Virus record (IMG/VR): IMGVR_UViG_3300037585_003919
Coordinates: 1-21,160 of that record
DNA length: 21,160 nt
From: a virus
Direction: 5' to 3' (one strand)
A program made the translations under genes and the position numbers. Positions 7,140 to 18,000 of this stretch are shown in pieces. The notes below the pieces were generated by a model. That model was given only the letters and a program-made list of their open reading frames with translations. It was not told where the DNA came from and searched no databases. How positions within the stretch are numbered: position 1 is the first letter of the stretch; every line of letters begins with the position of its first letter.

Positions 7140-7900
7140 TGGATAATGTAAATAGAATACCTAAAGACGGAAACATTTGTTTAATTGATGCAGACTCTCT
7201 TGTATACTATGAGATGGATAAAAGCACATACGAAGAAGCAGTCTATGGACTGGATAAGCGTATAGCTCATATTCTTGACCAATGTAATACTACACAGTAT
7301 GCTGGTTTCTTAACAGAAGGCAGATGCTATAGATATGGAGTGGCACAAGATTACAAAGGTAATAGAAAAGGCAAACCCAAACCACCTATATTCTACGCTC
7401 TCAAGCAATACTTGAAGCAAGAGTATGGGTTTTGGGGCCTGTCTATTCTAGAAGCTGATGATCTTGTAAGCTACTATGCATATACTGATGAACGGAAAAC
7501 TATCATCTGTTCACCGGATAAAGATGTGCTTTATCAATGTGTAGGCATGCATTACAATTATCGTATATCAGAGTTTCTGCATACCTCTCCTGAGGAAGCA
7601 GTTAAGTTTCTTTGGAAACAAGTCTTAATGGGAGATAGTACAGACCACATACCAGGTCTACCAGGTGTTGGTGAAAAGACTTCGACTAATTGGTTGAAGA
7701 CTCGAACCAAAGATTTTGAAGGGTTCGCCCTAAAAAAGTACGTTGAAAAGTTTGGAATGGTAGAGGGATTATTTAAATTCCAAGAAACATTCCGACTTGT
7801 ATACCTGCTCAGAAGTGAGGAGGATGTAATGAGAGAGGCAAATATTAAGTTACCGCCTCTTGAAGTTTCAAGTCGTACAAGCACCAAAGACCTATGGTAA
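7139..7900 (+). CDS. 5'-3' exonuclease / flap endonuclease
   Basis: This encodes 253 residues with every metal-binding motif of the FEN/PIN-type 5' nuclease family in order: LIDADSL (Asp17, Asp19), a GVAQDYKGNRKGKPKP arch-like basic segment, EADDLV (Glu105, Asp107, Asp108), CSPDKDVL (Asp127, Asp129) and GDSTDHIPGLPGVGEKTS (Asp166, Asp169, with the helix-hairpin-helix glycines). Family members such as T5 D15 or the N-terminal domain of DNA polymerase I remove RNA primers and 5' flaps during lagging-strand synthesis, so it complements the primase in this block. The start is GTG and shares one base with the preceding TAG stop (TAGTG at 7137-7141), so translation is probably coupled to the rIIB-like gene. 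Nothing catalytic is missing, so the enzyme is likely active. Confidence 0.93.
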   Translation: MDNVNRIPKDGNICLIDADSLVYYEMDKSTYEEAVYGLDKRIAHILDQCNTTQYAGFLTEGRCYRYGVAQDYKGNRKGKPKPPIFYALKQYLKQEYGFWGLSILEADDLVSYYAYTDERKTIICSPDKDVLYQCVGMHYNYRISEFLHTSPEEAVKFLWKQVLMGDSTDHIPGLPGVGEKTSTNWLKTRTKDFEGFALKKYVEKFGMVEGLFKFQETFRLVYLLRSEEDVMREANIKLPPLEVSSRTSTKDLW

Positions 7901-8673
7901 CATGTCAAACAGTTCAGTTTATACCCATCAATGGGAGGACTGTTAGGCTAACTGGGGATTTTTCTGTATGTACTACAGAAAAGGATGGTAAAAATATCAA
8001 GACCTTAACATTTGATTTTCCTGACGGCCCTTGCATAATAACCGTTGGGAACACTATCACAGTAGGAGACACAGCTAGGTTCAAAGTAAATGTCATAGTC
8101 GAAGCTAAAAGTTCCTTTGGAATTACTACGCACTACGATCTATTGACTGCTCCTTTGACTACTAGCAGTACTATGGCCCTCCCTTTCTTGGGAGGTAACC
8201 GTGGTCTCTTTATGTGGGACAAAATGTTTGTAAATGCTTTTGTGGCTACAGAAGAATATGAAGATTGCATTGCACTTCTTTATCGTTATTCTGGTCAGCC
8301 TATTTTTACAAAATTTGAATCTGCCTTGTGTTCTTTTAGAACGTTTATAAAAAGAATTGATCCGGATCCGTATCATGTACTTTTTATATTTGATATTCCA
8401 GAAGATGCAAAACTATCTTATGAACACTTTAGAAATGGACGCTATTCACTTATAGATGATAAGTGGAAGTTTAAAATTCTAGATTTTCATGGGTTTGATG
8501 CACACGGACATACAGGTCAAGTACTCTTTCAAGCTCCTGCTCTAAGGAAATCGTTAGAGGAAGAACTACAAGTCATATTGCCTGAAGATGCAGAGCTCTA
8601 TGACAAAATTAAAATGACAAAAGAGAGATATAACCCTGAGTATTATTCACCTAAGAAACAAATCTTTAAATAA
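7894..8673 (+). CDS. Unrecognised phage protein, 259 residues
   Basis: I do not recognise this protein. Its ATG at 7894 overlaps the exonuclease stop by seven bases, and there is no ribosome-binding site, so it is probably read by coupling. The N-terminal third is beta-rich (VQFIPING, GPCIITVGNTITVGDTARFKVNVIV). A glycine/aromatic patch follows (LPFLGGNRGLFMWDKMFV), then a mixed alpha/beta part with YHVLFIFDIPEDAKLSYEHF and a His/Asp/Gly stretch (FHGFDAHGHTGQ, about residues 201-212) that could bind metal. It has no signal peptide or membrane segment and a basic C-terminus. Its place between a flap nuclease and a nucleotide-modification-associated protein suggests DNA metabolism, but that is guilt by association only. 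The coding call is secure because the frame is long, tightly packed and has no competing gene. Confidence 0.85.
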   Translation: MVTCQTVQFIPINGRTVRLTGDFSVCTTEKDGKNIKTLTFDFPDGPCIITVGNTITVGDTARFKVNVIVEAKSSFGITTHYDLLTAPLTTSSTMALPFLGGNRGLFMWDKMFVNAFVATEEYEDCIALLYRYSGQPIFTKFESALCSFRTFIKRIDPDPYHVLFIFDIPEDAKLSYEHFRNGRYSLIDDKWKFKILDFHGFDAHGHTGQVLFQAPALRKSLEEELQVILPEDAELYDKIKMTKERYNPEYYSPKKQIFK

Positions 8674-8679
8674 TTCGTG

Positions 8680-8710
8680 GGGTACTAGGATAAATCGTAT
8701 CTTAGTACCC
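8680..8710. terminator. Perfectly paired 13-bp hairpin between genes
   Basis: GGGTACTAGGATA at 8680-8692 pairs with TATCTTAGTACCC at 8698-8710, with one G-T pair and a five-base loop. It starts six bases after the stop at 8673 and lies 22 bases before the next ATG. Only a weak TATTAATT follows instead of a T run, so it is either a poor intrinsic terminator, an RNA-stabilising or processing hairpin, or an inverted-repeat protein-binding site upstream of the last rightward gene. Confidence 0.5.
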
Positions 8711-8732
8711 TATTAATTCAATTAACACTATT

Positions 8733-9062
8733 ATGATAGAAGGAATATGGTTTTGTGACGAACATGCTACAGATACATCAAAATATATAAGTAAAGATTT
8801 GGATACTATCGAAGAAGTAAAGTATATTCTCAACGAGATATATAAAATGCTCGATGAGAAGAATAAAGCCTACGGAGATTCCGCGTTGAACCCGATTAGA
8901 TTATTTTCACGAGCTAATGCTCAAGAGGCACTTCGTGTACGAATAGACGATAAGCTAAGTCGGATTAAAAATCAAGATCTTAATGATAATGAGGATTCAA
9001 TTGCAGACTTAATTGGGTATCTAGTTTTACTTAAAGTAGCTATTAAAAAGAAAAGGGGCTAA
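8733..9062 (+). CDS. DUF1599 / nucleotide-modification-associated domain 1 (Nmad1) protein
   Basis: This encodes 109 residues, almost all of them one domain. The signature is clear: KNKAYGDSALNPIRLFS (Lys43 to Ser59), then LRVRIDDKLSRIKN (67-80), then EDSIADLIGYLVLLK with acidic residues Glu87, Asp88 and Asp92. This is the all-helical DUF1599 / Nmad1 pattern, distantly like MazG nucleotide pyrophosphohydrolases, and often found near phage base-modification genes. A role in nucleotide-pool control or in handling a modified base is plausible, but no base-modifying enzyme is visible in this window. The start at 8733 lies after a 13-bp hairpin. The TAA stop (9060-9062) sits in the loop of the terminator shared with the giant leftward gene. 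Confidence 0.88.
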   Translation: MIEGIWFCDEHATDTSKYISKDLDTIEEVKYILNEIYKMLDEKNKAYGDSALNPIRLFSRANAQEALRVRIDDKLSRIKNQDLNDNEDSIADLIGYLVLLKVAIKKKRG

Positions 9063-9074
9063 CGCCCCTTTTTT
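9051..9074. terminator. Bidirectional terminator between converging genes
   Basis: AAAAGGGGC at 9051-9059 pairs with GCCCCTTTT at 9064-9072 around a four-base TAAC loop, and the T run extends to 9074. Read leftward, the same hairpin is followed by a T-rich tail interrupted by one C, so it can stop transcripts from both sides. The loop contains most of the TAA stop of the Nmad1 gene, and the giant gene's stop (9083-9085) is nine bases beyond. It marks the border between the rightward replication block and the leftward virion block. Confidence 0.85.
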
Positions 9075-9082
9075 ACCACGGA

Positions 9083-12000
9083 TTATTTCTGTAAGAACTT
9101 AATCTTTTCCTCAGGAGTTAACGTTGATATCATACCATCAACAACTGGAAGAACTCTTTTAATCTTGTGCATGATTTTTCTATCACCTTTCTCATTGATA
9201 CCTGACTTACGCTGATAGAAAATATCCTCTTCCCCGGTTATCCCTATTGCGTATCCTACCTCAGCAGCACCTTGGTCAATAAGCCCAGTCCACTTTCTTA
9301 ACAGGTTAGCTGTAGCTGTTGGTGAATCTATTATTCTCATAGCTTCCTTTGGATTAACAAACTGTAGCATCTCTGTATTCAATCGCTTAGCTTGATAAGC
9401 AAAGAATCTAAGAGCATAGTTATCATCGTCATCATCACTCATCATACCGGCTAAAGCTCTCCCGATCGCATACGTTGCTAATACTACAGATGTCTCAAAG
9501 AATGCACGGCGTATGTTTTGTTGATCCGTCTCCGAGTAATCACTTAGTGCAAATCTACCTTGAGTAAACATGTTCTTTAAGTAATCTAATGCTGATAAGT
9601 ACATACCTCTAGTTACTGTACCTGCTTCCTGATCTACGTGGTATCCATCACCATGCCCAAACCTCTTACGAAGTTGTGGTTGGAAATAATTACGGAATAA
9701 AGTCATCACCTTACCTAAAGCTGATCTTTGGAAATGTGACTTATCACGTCTACCTTTTATTTGGTTAGTTCTTTTTTGTACAGAGTTAAGCTTAGCTACA
9801 AATTTACCTTGATCAAAGTTAGCAACACGTGGGTCTACCACAAGGAACCCTTTTTCATCCATTACTAGAAGATCCCATAAATCAGCAGGCTTACCTTCTT
9901 TGTTGTTAATTACCTTACCACTCTTATCCTTAAGCTTACCTTCCATAGCTTTCATTAAAGCAATCATTCTTACACCAGAAGTCTGATGTTCCACTGCATG
10001 CTGCAGTACAAAGAATGAATCAGTAGACATAGCTTGTTTAGTCTTACCACCGGTAATATTTTTACCCGCTCCATCTGTCATTTCTACAAGTGCATCAAAC
10101 ATTTGCATAGCTTGTCCAAGTTTGGTAGTTGGAGCCATCTTACCTAAGTCTGACATTGCTCCTCCTGAAGCTGCGTATTCTGCTATAGCTGCTCTGTAAT
10201 TTGCACGAGTAAAAAACTGTCCTGCCCATGCTTCCTCCCACGTCATAAGGTTATCAAGAATTGCTTGGTTACCTGCTTGAAGTGTGTTAAACGATAGCGT
10301 GTTAAGTGCTGTTAATACAGACACTGATGATGCTATCTTGTTTGCCTCACCAAGACCTCTAATGTATTGAGGTATATCATACATACCATAGAAGTTAGCA
10401 TCTACAAATGACTGCAAATGCTTAAAAGTATTAGAGTCTATACCCTTACCCTTTCTGTATACTTGAGCGTCTCCTGGAGATAGCTTATTAAGAATCCTAG
10501 ACCCAGTTGATGGATCAGTTTCTAATACTTCTCTACGTGCATGTATGTCAAGCATAGTATTTACTAATCCTTGCATCTCAGCTTTAGCTTCAAACATGTT
10601 TGTCATATGATGAAACTGCATTAAGCTAGCTGCTATATCACGACTTACATCTTTAGCATCAACTCTATTTGTGTACAGGATTGGTACACCTTTTTGTACT
10701 TGCCCATCTACTTCCTGGAATACACCATACTCTATATCTGTAGCTTGTCTAGTTAAACTGTCTACTACTTGATCTTTAACACCAGAGAACACTCCTTGTT
10801 CCTGTACTCGATCTGCACTATCTTTTCTAATAGCAGGCATCTGATACGAGAACGTATCCCATGCATTAGTAAATAAATTAGCTTTAGTACCTCTAGCCTG
10901 GTCAGCATGGTATCTATCTACCATTGCTTTGTAATAAGCTTTCTTTGCAGGATCTGCTTGTATAGCCTCCCATTGCTTACTCCTATACTTATCACTAGGT
11001 CTAGCTAATGCTCCTGAATAAGTTTCATTACTTTTATTCCATTTAGCATCTTTAACTAACTCTCCTAATTCTTGCTTTAATACTGCTAGTTTATCTTGAT
11101 CGAATGCAGACTCTGATCCTTCTAACTCTGCAATTTGATCTTTTAGTTTTTGTTGTTCTTTTTGATTTTCATCAAACAATGCATCAGCATTTTCAACCGG
11201 CTGAGTATTCTCTGCATACCAAGCTGCTCTACTTCTATAGTACTGTCGTACTGCAGGAGAACCTTTACCTGTCTCATCCATAGCCCATTGCTTGTAAGCT
11301 TCACTATTCCTAGCTACAAACTTACCGTTTTTATCTTTAGGCCATCCATTATTTTCTTTAAAGCTATTTTCTGCATTAGTACGTGCTTTGTAAAATTCAT
11401 TTACATCATACTCTTGTACTAAAAATAATAAATTTTGTCCTTTAACATTATGTTCTGTTAAGAAAGGTTTATTGAATTCACTAACATTAATGCCCCCACC
11501 TTTAGCTTCTCTAAATGCATCATATACTTTTTGGAAATCAAAGATAGTTTTTCTACTACCTTCATTTGCCTTAGTCATTTGATCTATATAGGCAAGAGCA
11601 AATAACTGAAGATTTTGTTCTGAAGAATAAACTAAAGGATCCATTTGATAAGAGTATGCAGACTTATCTACATGCGCTTGAGTCATTTCTTTTATCAACT
11701 GCTTCCTGCCAAGCTTCTTATTACTTAGCTGTTCAATTTTAAGATCAAGAAGTGCTTTTTCTCTTTGAGCATCGCTAAGCTCTCCTCTACCATGCTTAAC
11801 TTGTATTAAACTGTACTCAGGATCTCTCTTATCAATACCAGCTATGTCTTTATTACGTTTAGCTGCTGCAATAATATTATCTAAATCTGCATTTACTTCC
11901 TCACTACCATAGTTAACAATAGAATCAGCTGCTAGTGGAATAGCTATCTTAAGATATTCATTATCTAACTCTTGAGCATCAATTAGTGCTTCTTGTAAAT

Positions 12001-15000
12001 CTGCTAGAATATCTTTCTTACGTTGCTCTGTACCTTCTTCCCCTACCACATCACGCAGCAATACTTGTGTTTGTCTTACAAGACTACCACCCCCATCTAC
12101 TCCGTCAATAATTCTTCTTACTACATCAACCTGCTGTAATACTCTTAAAGCTTCTTTCTTACCAACTGGTGCCTCTCTTTCAGATAGATTTCTTAAATCA
12201 TTCATCATAGCCTTGGCCCTGTCTACATTAAGAACTACATACTCTTGGATCTTCATAAACGCATCAATGTCGTTTTTGTTTTCCTTTAGTCTCTTAAGGT
12301 TTTTCTTTAATTCTTTTAGCCTACGTACTTGTTCAGTGTCTCTTGTAGCTTCTGGCACCATCTCGAGTTGACGTATCTCTGCATTGACGCTAATAGTAGC
12401 AGTCTTGTACAGGTTATCAACTTCAGTTTGCATATCCCTAGATCGTTGGACTTTGGAATTAAATATACCAGACAATTGTAATCCACGTAATTCACCAGCA
12501 AACATCTTTTCTGCAAGAACTACAGCCGCATCAGGTTGTACCCCAAACAGTTTACCTATAGCTCGCATAATTCTGTTAATCAGTCTACGGAATGCACTAG
12601 GCTTATTCTTTTCAATGTTAGCTCCTTCAATACCTATAGCTGTTACAAGTATCTCTTTACCCATTTCAAACTCACTTAAGTTATCACCTGCATACGCATC
12701 TTCTACTTGCTTGACTAGATCTGGACGAAGCTTTCTTACTTGTGCTATGTATTTTTCTACTTCTGCTTTAGGCAACATGTCTACAATGATGTGACCAAAC
12801 TCGTGGTAAGCTGTATCGTCTGTCATCTGTGATGGATCAAACGTAACAACGTCTCCGTCAACTTGACCTTTTACCCCTTTTGGCAAGGAGCCTTCTTCTA
12901 CGATTACATCAATTCCCGCATCTGCAAACGCAGCTTTTAGTTTAGAAATCTTAGCCTTAGGATCTGCCTCACGACTTAAGATTGCATCAATTTCTCTACT
13001 TAATGTTGCTTTATTCTGTACAGGTTGCATACTTTCTGGAGTAGCATTTTTGTTAGGATATAATATACTACGATCGTTACCTGCTTCATTTAACATTCCT
13101 TCACGTCCCCTTGTTTCAGTTCTGTGATAAGTTACTATCTTTTGGCCTTCTCCATCTGAAATTCCTGTTTCTATTCTTTCATATACGTAAGAGTTTCCAA
13201 ACCCATCAGTAGCTACTATATAAAATGGTTTTCTTTTTAATATTTTATCAGGAATAATACTTAATACTGGCGATGGTACTCCTCTTACCATACTAACTGC
13301 ATTATCTAATACCGGGAACATAGGTTTTTTACCAAGCTTCATATGACCGTAATCTTGTAGGAACCTAGATTTAAGATCATTCAGTGCTGATGCGGTAGTC
13401 TCTACCTTAACCATTTCTTGTGCTAAGTATTCTCCTGCACCTATTTCTTTCATAACAGAGTTAGGTAACATCCCAAACATAGAAGTTGGGGATGTTATAA
13501 ATCCTGTAGTAGATATTGAATTGGTAATAAGATCTTTAGCAAAGTTCTTTATTTGGATAGTAGTTTGTGCATCATACCCAAAAGACTCTGGTCTATTTAG
13601 CATGCGCTCCCACTCTCTTTGCATCTTGTTTTGCTCAGCTAATGTTCTACCTTGAGCATTGTTAAACTCTAAACTAAAGAACTTGTTTTTAGCATTATAT
13701 TGAGTCTCTTTAGGAGTAAGCTGCTTAATAATACTAAGGTTAGCTATTAATGGCAGCTGTCTCATATTACTCAAGCCTGCTATAATATTCTGATCCGTAG
13801 ATAAATGTACTATGCTTAAAGTATCTTCTGTCAAGTAAGCAGACTCGCTAAGTGGGGACCCTTGCTTAGTAAGTAAATGATGAGATATTATTCTATTTAA
13901 AGCTTTATGCTCTTCTATACCTAAAAACCCTTTACCAGTTAAATCTTTTACAAAGTTTTTAAATCCAGTAACTGATATCTGTGTACCAATCATACCTGCT
14001 CTATTGGCAACATCTATTGCTGTTTCCATAGCTCCATAATATGCAGCTTGGTATCTATACAGGTCTCCTGTCAACACTCCCTCTACAAAAGATGCTCCTC
14101 CATAAGCATCAAGCTGTCCTTCTCTAATAGCATTTATCTTATCGAAGTATGCCTGGTGTGCAGCAACAGTACCAGCCCCGTCTATGTTGTCTACAGACAC
14201 GGCTGAGTATGTAGTCTGCAATGCATTAGCACCTTTATATAAAGCTATTAACGTATCCTCTATTTCTCTAGTAGGAGTTTCTTCTGTAATATCTAGATTA
14301 GCTGTATTATTTTCTTTTTTATTACTACCAAAGAAGAATGCTTTCTTAGGAGTATTTTCATCTTTGCTTTGCATAGCTTCAGTAACCTTCCTTACATGTG
14401 GATTGTTAAGAAACTTAATAATTTGTTGTGGTGTGGCACCTATGCTTAATAGGTATACTGTAAGTGGTGCTGTCTTAGAATTATCGTTAGCTGCATTTTG
14501 CAACGGATCTTTTACAGAGTCAACAGCTGCAGATAGGTATTGCTTCAAGTAGTGGTCAGTAGGTCTGATGATACCAAATACATCCGGGAATGCTGAGTTT
14601 TGTGTAACAGCATTTAACCTCTTACCATCTACAGTTACAGTTACAGGACCAGTGATCTCTTGTCCTGTTGACGTTACTATGTTTCGTCCAGCTATAGAGT
14701 TAGCATATATACCACGGAGTGACATAGATAACATGTTCTCGTATGCAGCTGTAATATGTGTCATAGGGTTAAACAAGTCTACATCACCACGCTGTTCTTT
14801 ACTCATACCTATCGCTGCTAGTCCTGCTTCAATATCTCTAATACCTTCTGGGTCTAAAACTTCTTGTGCATGAATAGGATCTACAGCAACAGCTTCCATC
14901 ACATCTAATATGATATTGTTTACTGCTTTTGCAGGGTATGTTGCATCAAGTATTTGTGCCGGGTTAGCACTAAGAGACTTATAGTCTGGCATAATTCTAC

Positions 15001-18000
15001 CTGTACCGTCTTTCTTTTGTGCGGGCATCATTAAGAACATCTTATCAATGTCAAAGTCAGAACCCATAGCAGTAGTAATCTGAGCTGGTACACGTACCGC
15101 GGACTGAGCTCCAGATTTATTAACCCTTTTAATTTTAAGAGTTACCATAAATGATTTACTCGCATTTGGTATACGGTATGCAATCATTCTTTTGTTTTCC
15201 TCTGCTACATCTGTAGTATCTAAGTCTACACCTACAGGCAAGTCAAGTCCAAACGCTTTCATTTGTGCCTCTCCTATCTCTATCTCTGCATGTGTAACAT
15301 AACCATCTTCGTTTACATCTAAGAACTTAAGCTCTCCTGTTTCTTCATGAGCCCCAAACTCTGCAAACTGCACCATCTCAAGCCCATCAACTTTTTGCTT
15401 GTATACGTTTCTTCTAAAAGCACTAAATAATAGACTATCAAATGTAGTTTGGAAACCAGGGTAGCTAAGTGGTAAACCAAACATCACATTACCTGCCTGA
15501 TCTAACTCTAGCCTCATACTTTCAATAACATTCTCAGCAAGGCCTCTTTCTTTAGCCATGTCTAAAAGCCTATTACGTAAAGTAACCATAAACTTACTGT
15601 CTACTATCTGGTCTTTATTTTGCTCAAAAAATTCACTAGTAAATCCTAATGCATTTTTAAGTTCGTTAAGATCATTCTGAACCTTACGTTCAATAGCATT
15701 ATGATATATCTCCAACATCTTAGAGCCCTTAACTTTTGTAGCCTTGCCGGTTCCAATGTTAAGAGTGTAGCTATGATTACGATCAACGTTAGCTATCTGA
15801 TTCTTCTTAGGCTGCTTACCAAGGTTTGTCTTGGTCTCTTCTTTGATGCCTATATCTTGCGGGAATCTTAGACCTCTAGTGTCCAAAGTCATTACATGCA
15901 GTTGATCAAACTGTCCTGCAAATAAAGTTTCTGGGGTAGATATAAGTTTGTTATCTACAATCTTATATGGACGTATCTGCCCAAGCTTAGTAGCTGACTC
16001 TGTATTGATGACATTAATAGGAGTCTGACCTGCATATTGATCTCTTCCTTCCATACGAGCAAGCATATCTTCAAGAACAGGACGTCCATCTGCAAGATCT
16101 CGAGTAAGAATCATGTAAGAATTTTTATCTGATATAGGTATATTTATATCAGAGAGAGATCCTCCCATATTATTTATTGTATCATACTGAGGCTTCATAG
16201 GGACAAGTGGACTACGTGTTACATCCCAAGGTTGTCCAGCTTTGTACTCTTCGTACACCTCCTGATCGCTAGGCATCCATTCTCCTTGTCCTTGCCTAAT
16301 TTTTCTGTAGTGGTCTATGCTAATAAATGCTTGTGCATCTGTAGCGTTAGTTTCTCTATACTTTTTTATTGCATCCTCTGCAGCTTTTTTAGCATTTTCT
16401 GGAGTAGCCCCACGACTTATTAATCCTTTCTCAATAGCAGCACCATATTTCTCTGCAAGTCCGTTAAGATCTTCAGGGGTAAGATCTTTAACTGTAGCAG
16501 TAGTAAATGTAGGATCAGCTCCATACTCTCCTGCAACAGTTATATTAAGCATGCCTCCTGGTGTAGTAACAAGATTGGCTCTCTTAATAAATGTTCTTCC
16601 GTCTTTAGTCCAATTGCTTGTACCGTTACGTAACATTTGATTAGATACTTTTTTACCTAATACATCAGTTAAAATAAAATCCTCTAAGAAATTATCTAAA
16701 TTACCATAATTAGAAAATACATCTGCTCCAAGCTTTGATTTAAGAAGTCCTTCTAAATTTGGATTCGCATCTTTTATTTCTCCTTTGATTGTAGATAGAG
16801 CCTTGTTAACATCTTCACCTAACCCTTCTAATATTTCATTGCTTATTGGATCACCATATTCATAATGATTATAAATAGCTTGAGCTCTTTTTTCATTATA
16901 CTTTAGCCCAGGTAAGTTCATTCTTTTGAACCACTCCTTAGTATGGTAACCTTCTATTAATGGATCGTTATTTGTTTTAGCTTTATCTATGTACCTCTTT
17001 GCCTTGTATGCTCTGTGCATATCAAGTATAATCTCATTCTTAATAATAAGAGTAGCAGTCTCATTACTAACTAGTCCAAGCGCTTTAAACCCTTTCCCAT
17101 TCCTATTAGATACCTTAGGGAAAGTATGAAAAGTCATACGCTTTCTATCCGCTTGTGTAGTAAGTGCTACATTAGATGTATCCTGGCCTCCGTTATGAAA
17201 TTGAGACATAACAACAACCATCACGTCTTCTTGGTTAAGTTCGTCGTATGCTTTGTTCTGTTCTCCTTTTAGTATCCCAAGATCTGTAAACTTAAACTTA
17301 CCTTTAAATTTAGGCGAAGTAAGAAGCTTTGCACTTATACCTACAATTTGACCTTTAATGCTTACCCCATCTTTGCCTAGCATTTCTACAGCTTGGGTTC
17401 CATCTTTTATTCTATTCTGTAGATTATTTATTTCTGTACGAGCATTAATAGGGTAGATAAGCTTACCTCCCATATTAAATGAAGTAGCAGGAGCTGACTC
17501 AAATGGTTCTACAAAGTCTCTTATAACTCTGTCAATAGTTTTCTTTTCAGTTTCAAACAGATTAACATGACCTATATCATCACCTTTATTATTCCTTCTA
17601 GTAGGATTTGAATGTAATGCAGCTAACGTTGTGAGTTGTGTTCTAGGAGCACTAATAAGTCTAGATATATCTACATTGCCGCTAAGCACTTGAGATCTTA
17701 CACGCTCTCTTGCCTCTTCTCTTGTAGGAGCTATGCTCATACCCATGTCCATTAAAAGATCAGCAAGTACGTTAGCATTCTCTACAGTATTCGTACTGTC
17801 TTTCTTAAGCTTAGATATGCCTTCTTTAATAGTAGCTGCTTTTTCTGGAGAAAGCCTAAAGACATCATTATCTAATGCATCTTTAGTAACTGTATATAAA
17901 GTTTGACCTGCTTCAGATTTCCACTTCTTTTTAAAAAATGATGTAGAAGATTGTGAGTTAGCATCAAAAGTTCTAGCAGATCTCTCTGCTGTTTCAGTGC

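Noticed and set aside
1-9082. Host-type promoters with a Bacteroidota -7 TAnnTTTG box
   Set aside because: No convincing TAnnTTTG with a paired TTTG box was seen in the short gaps. Early genes may be read by the injected polymerase from unknown promoters.
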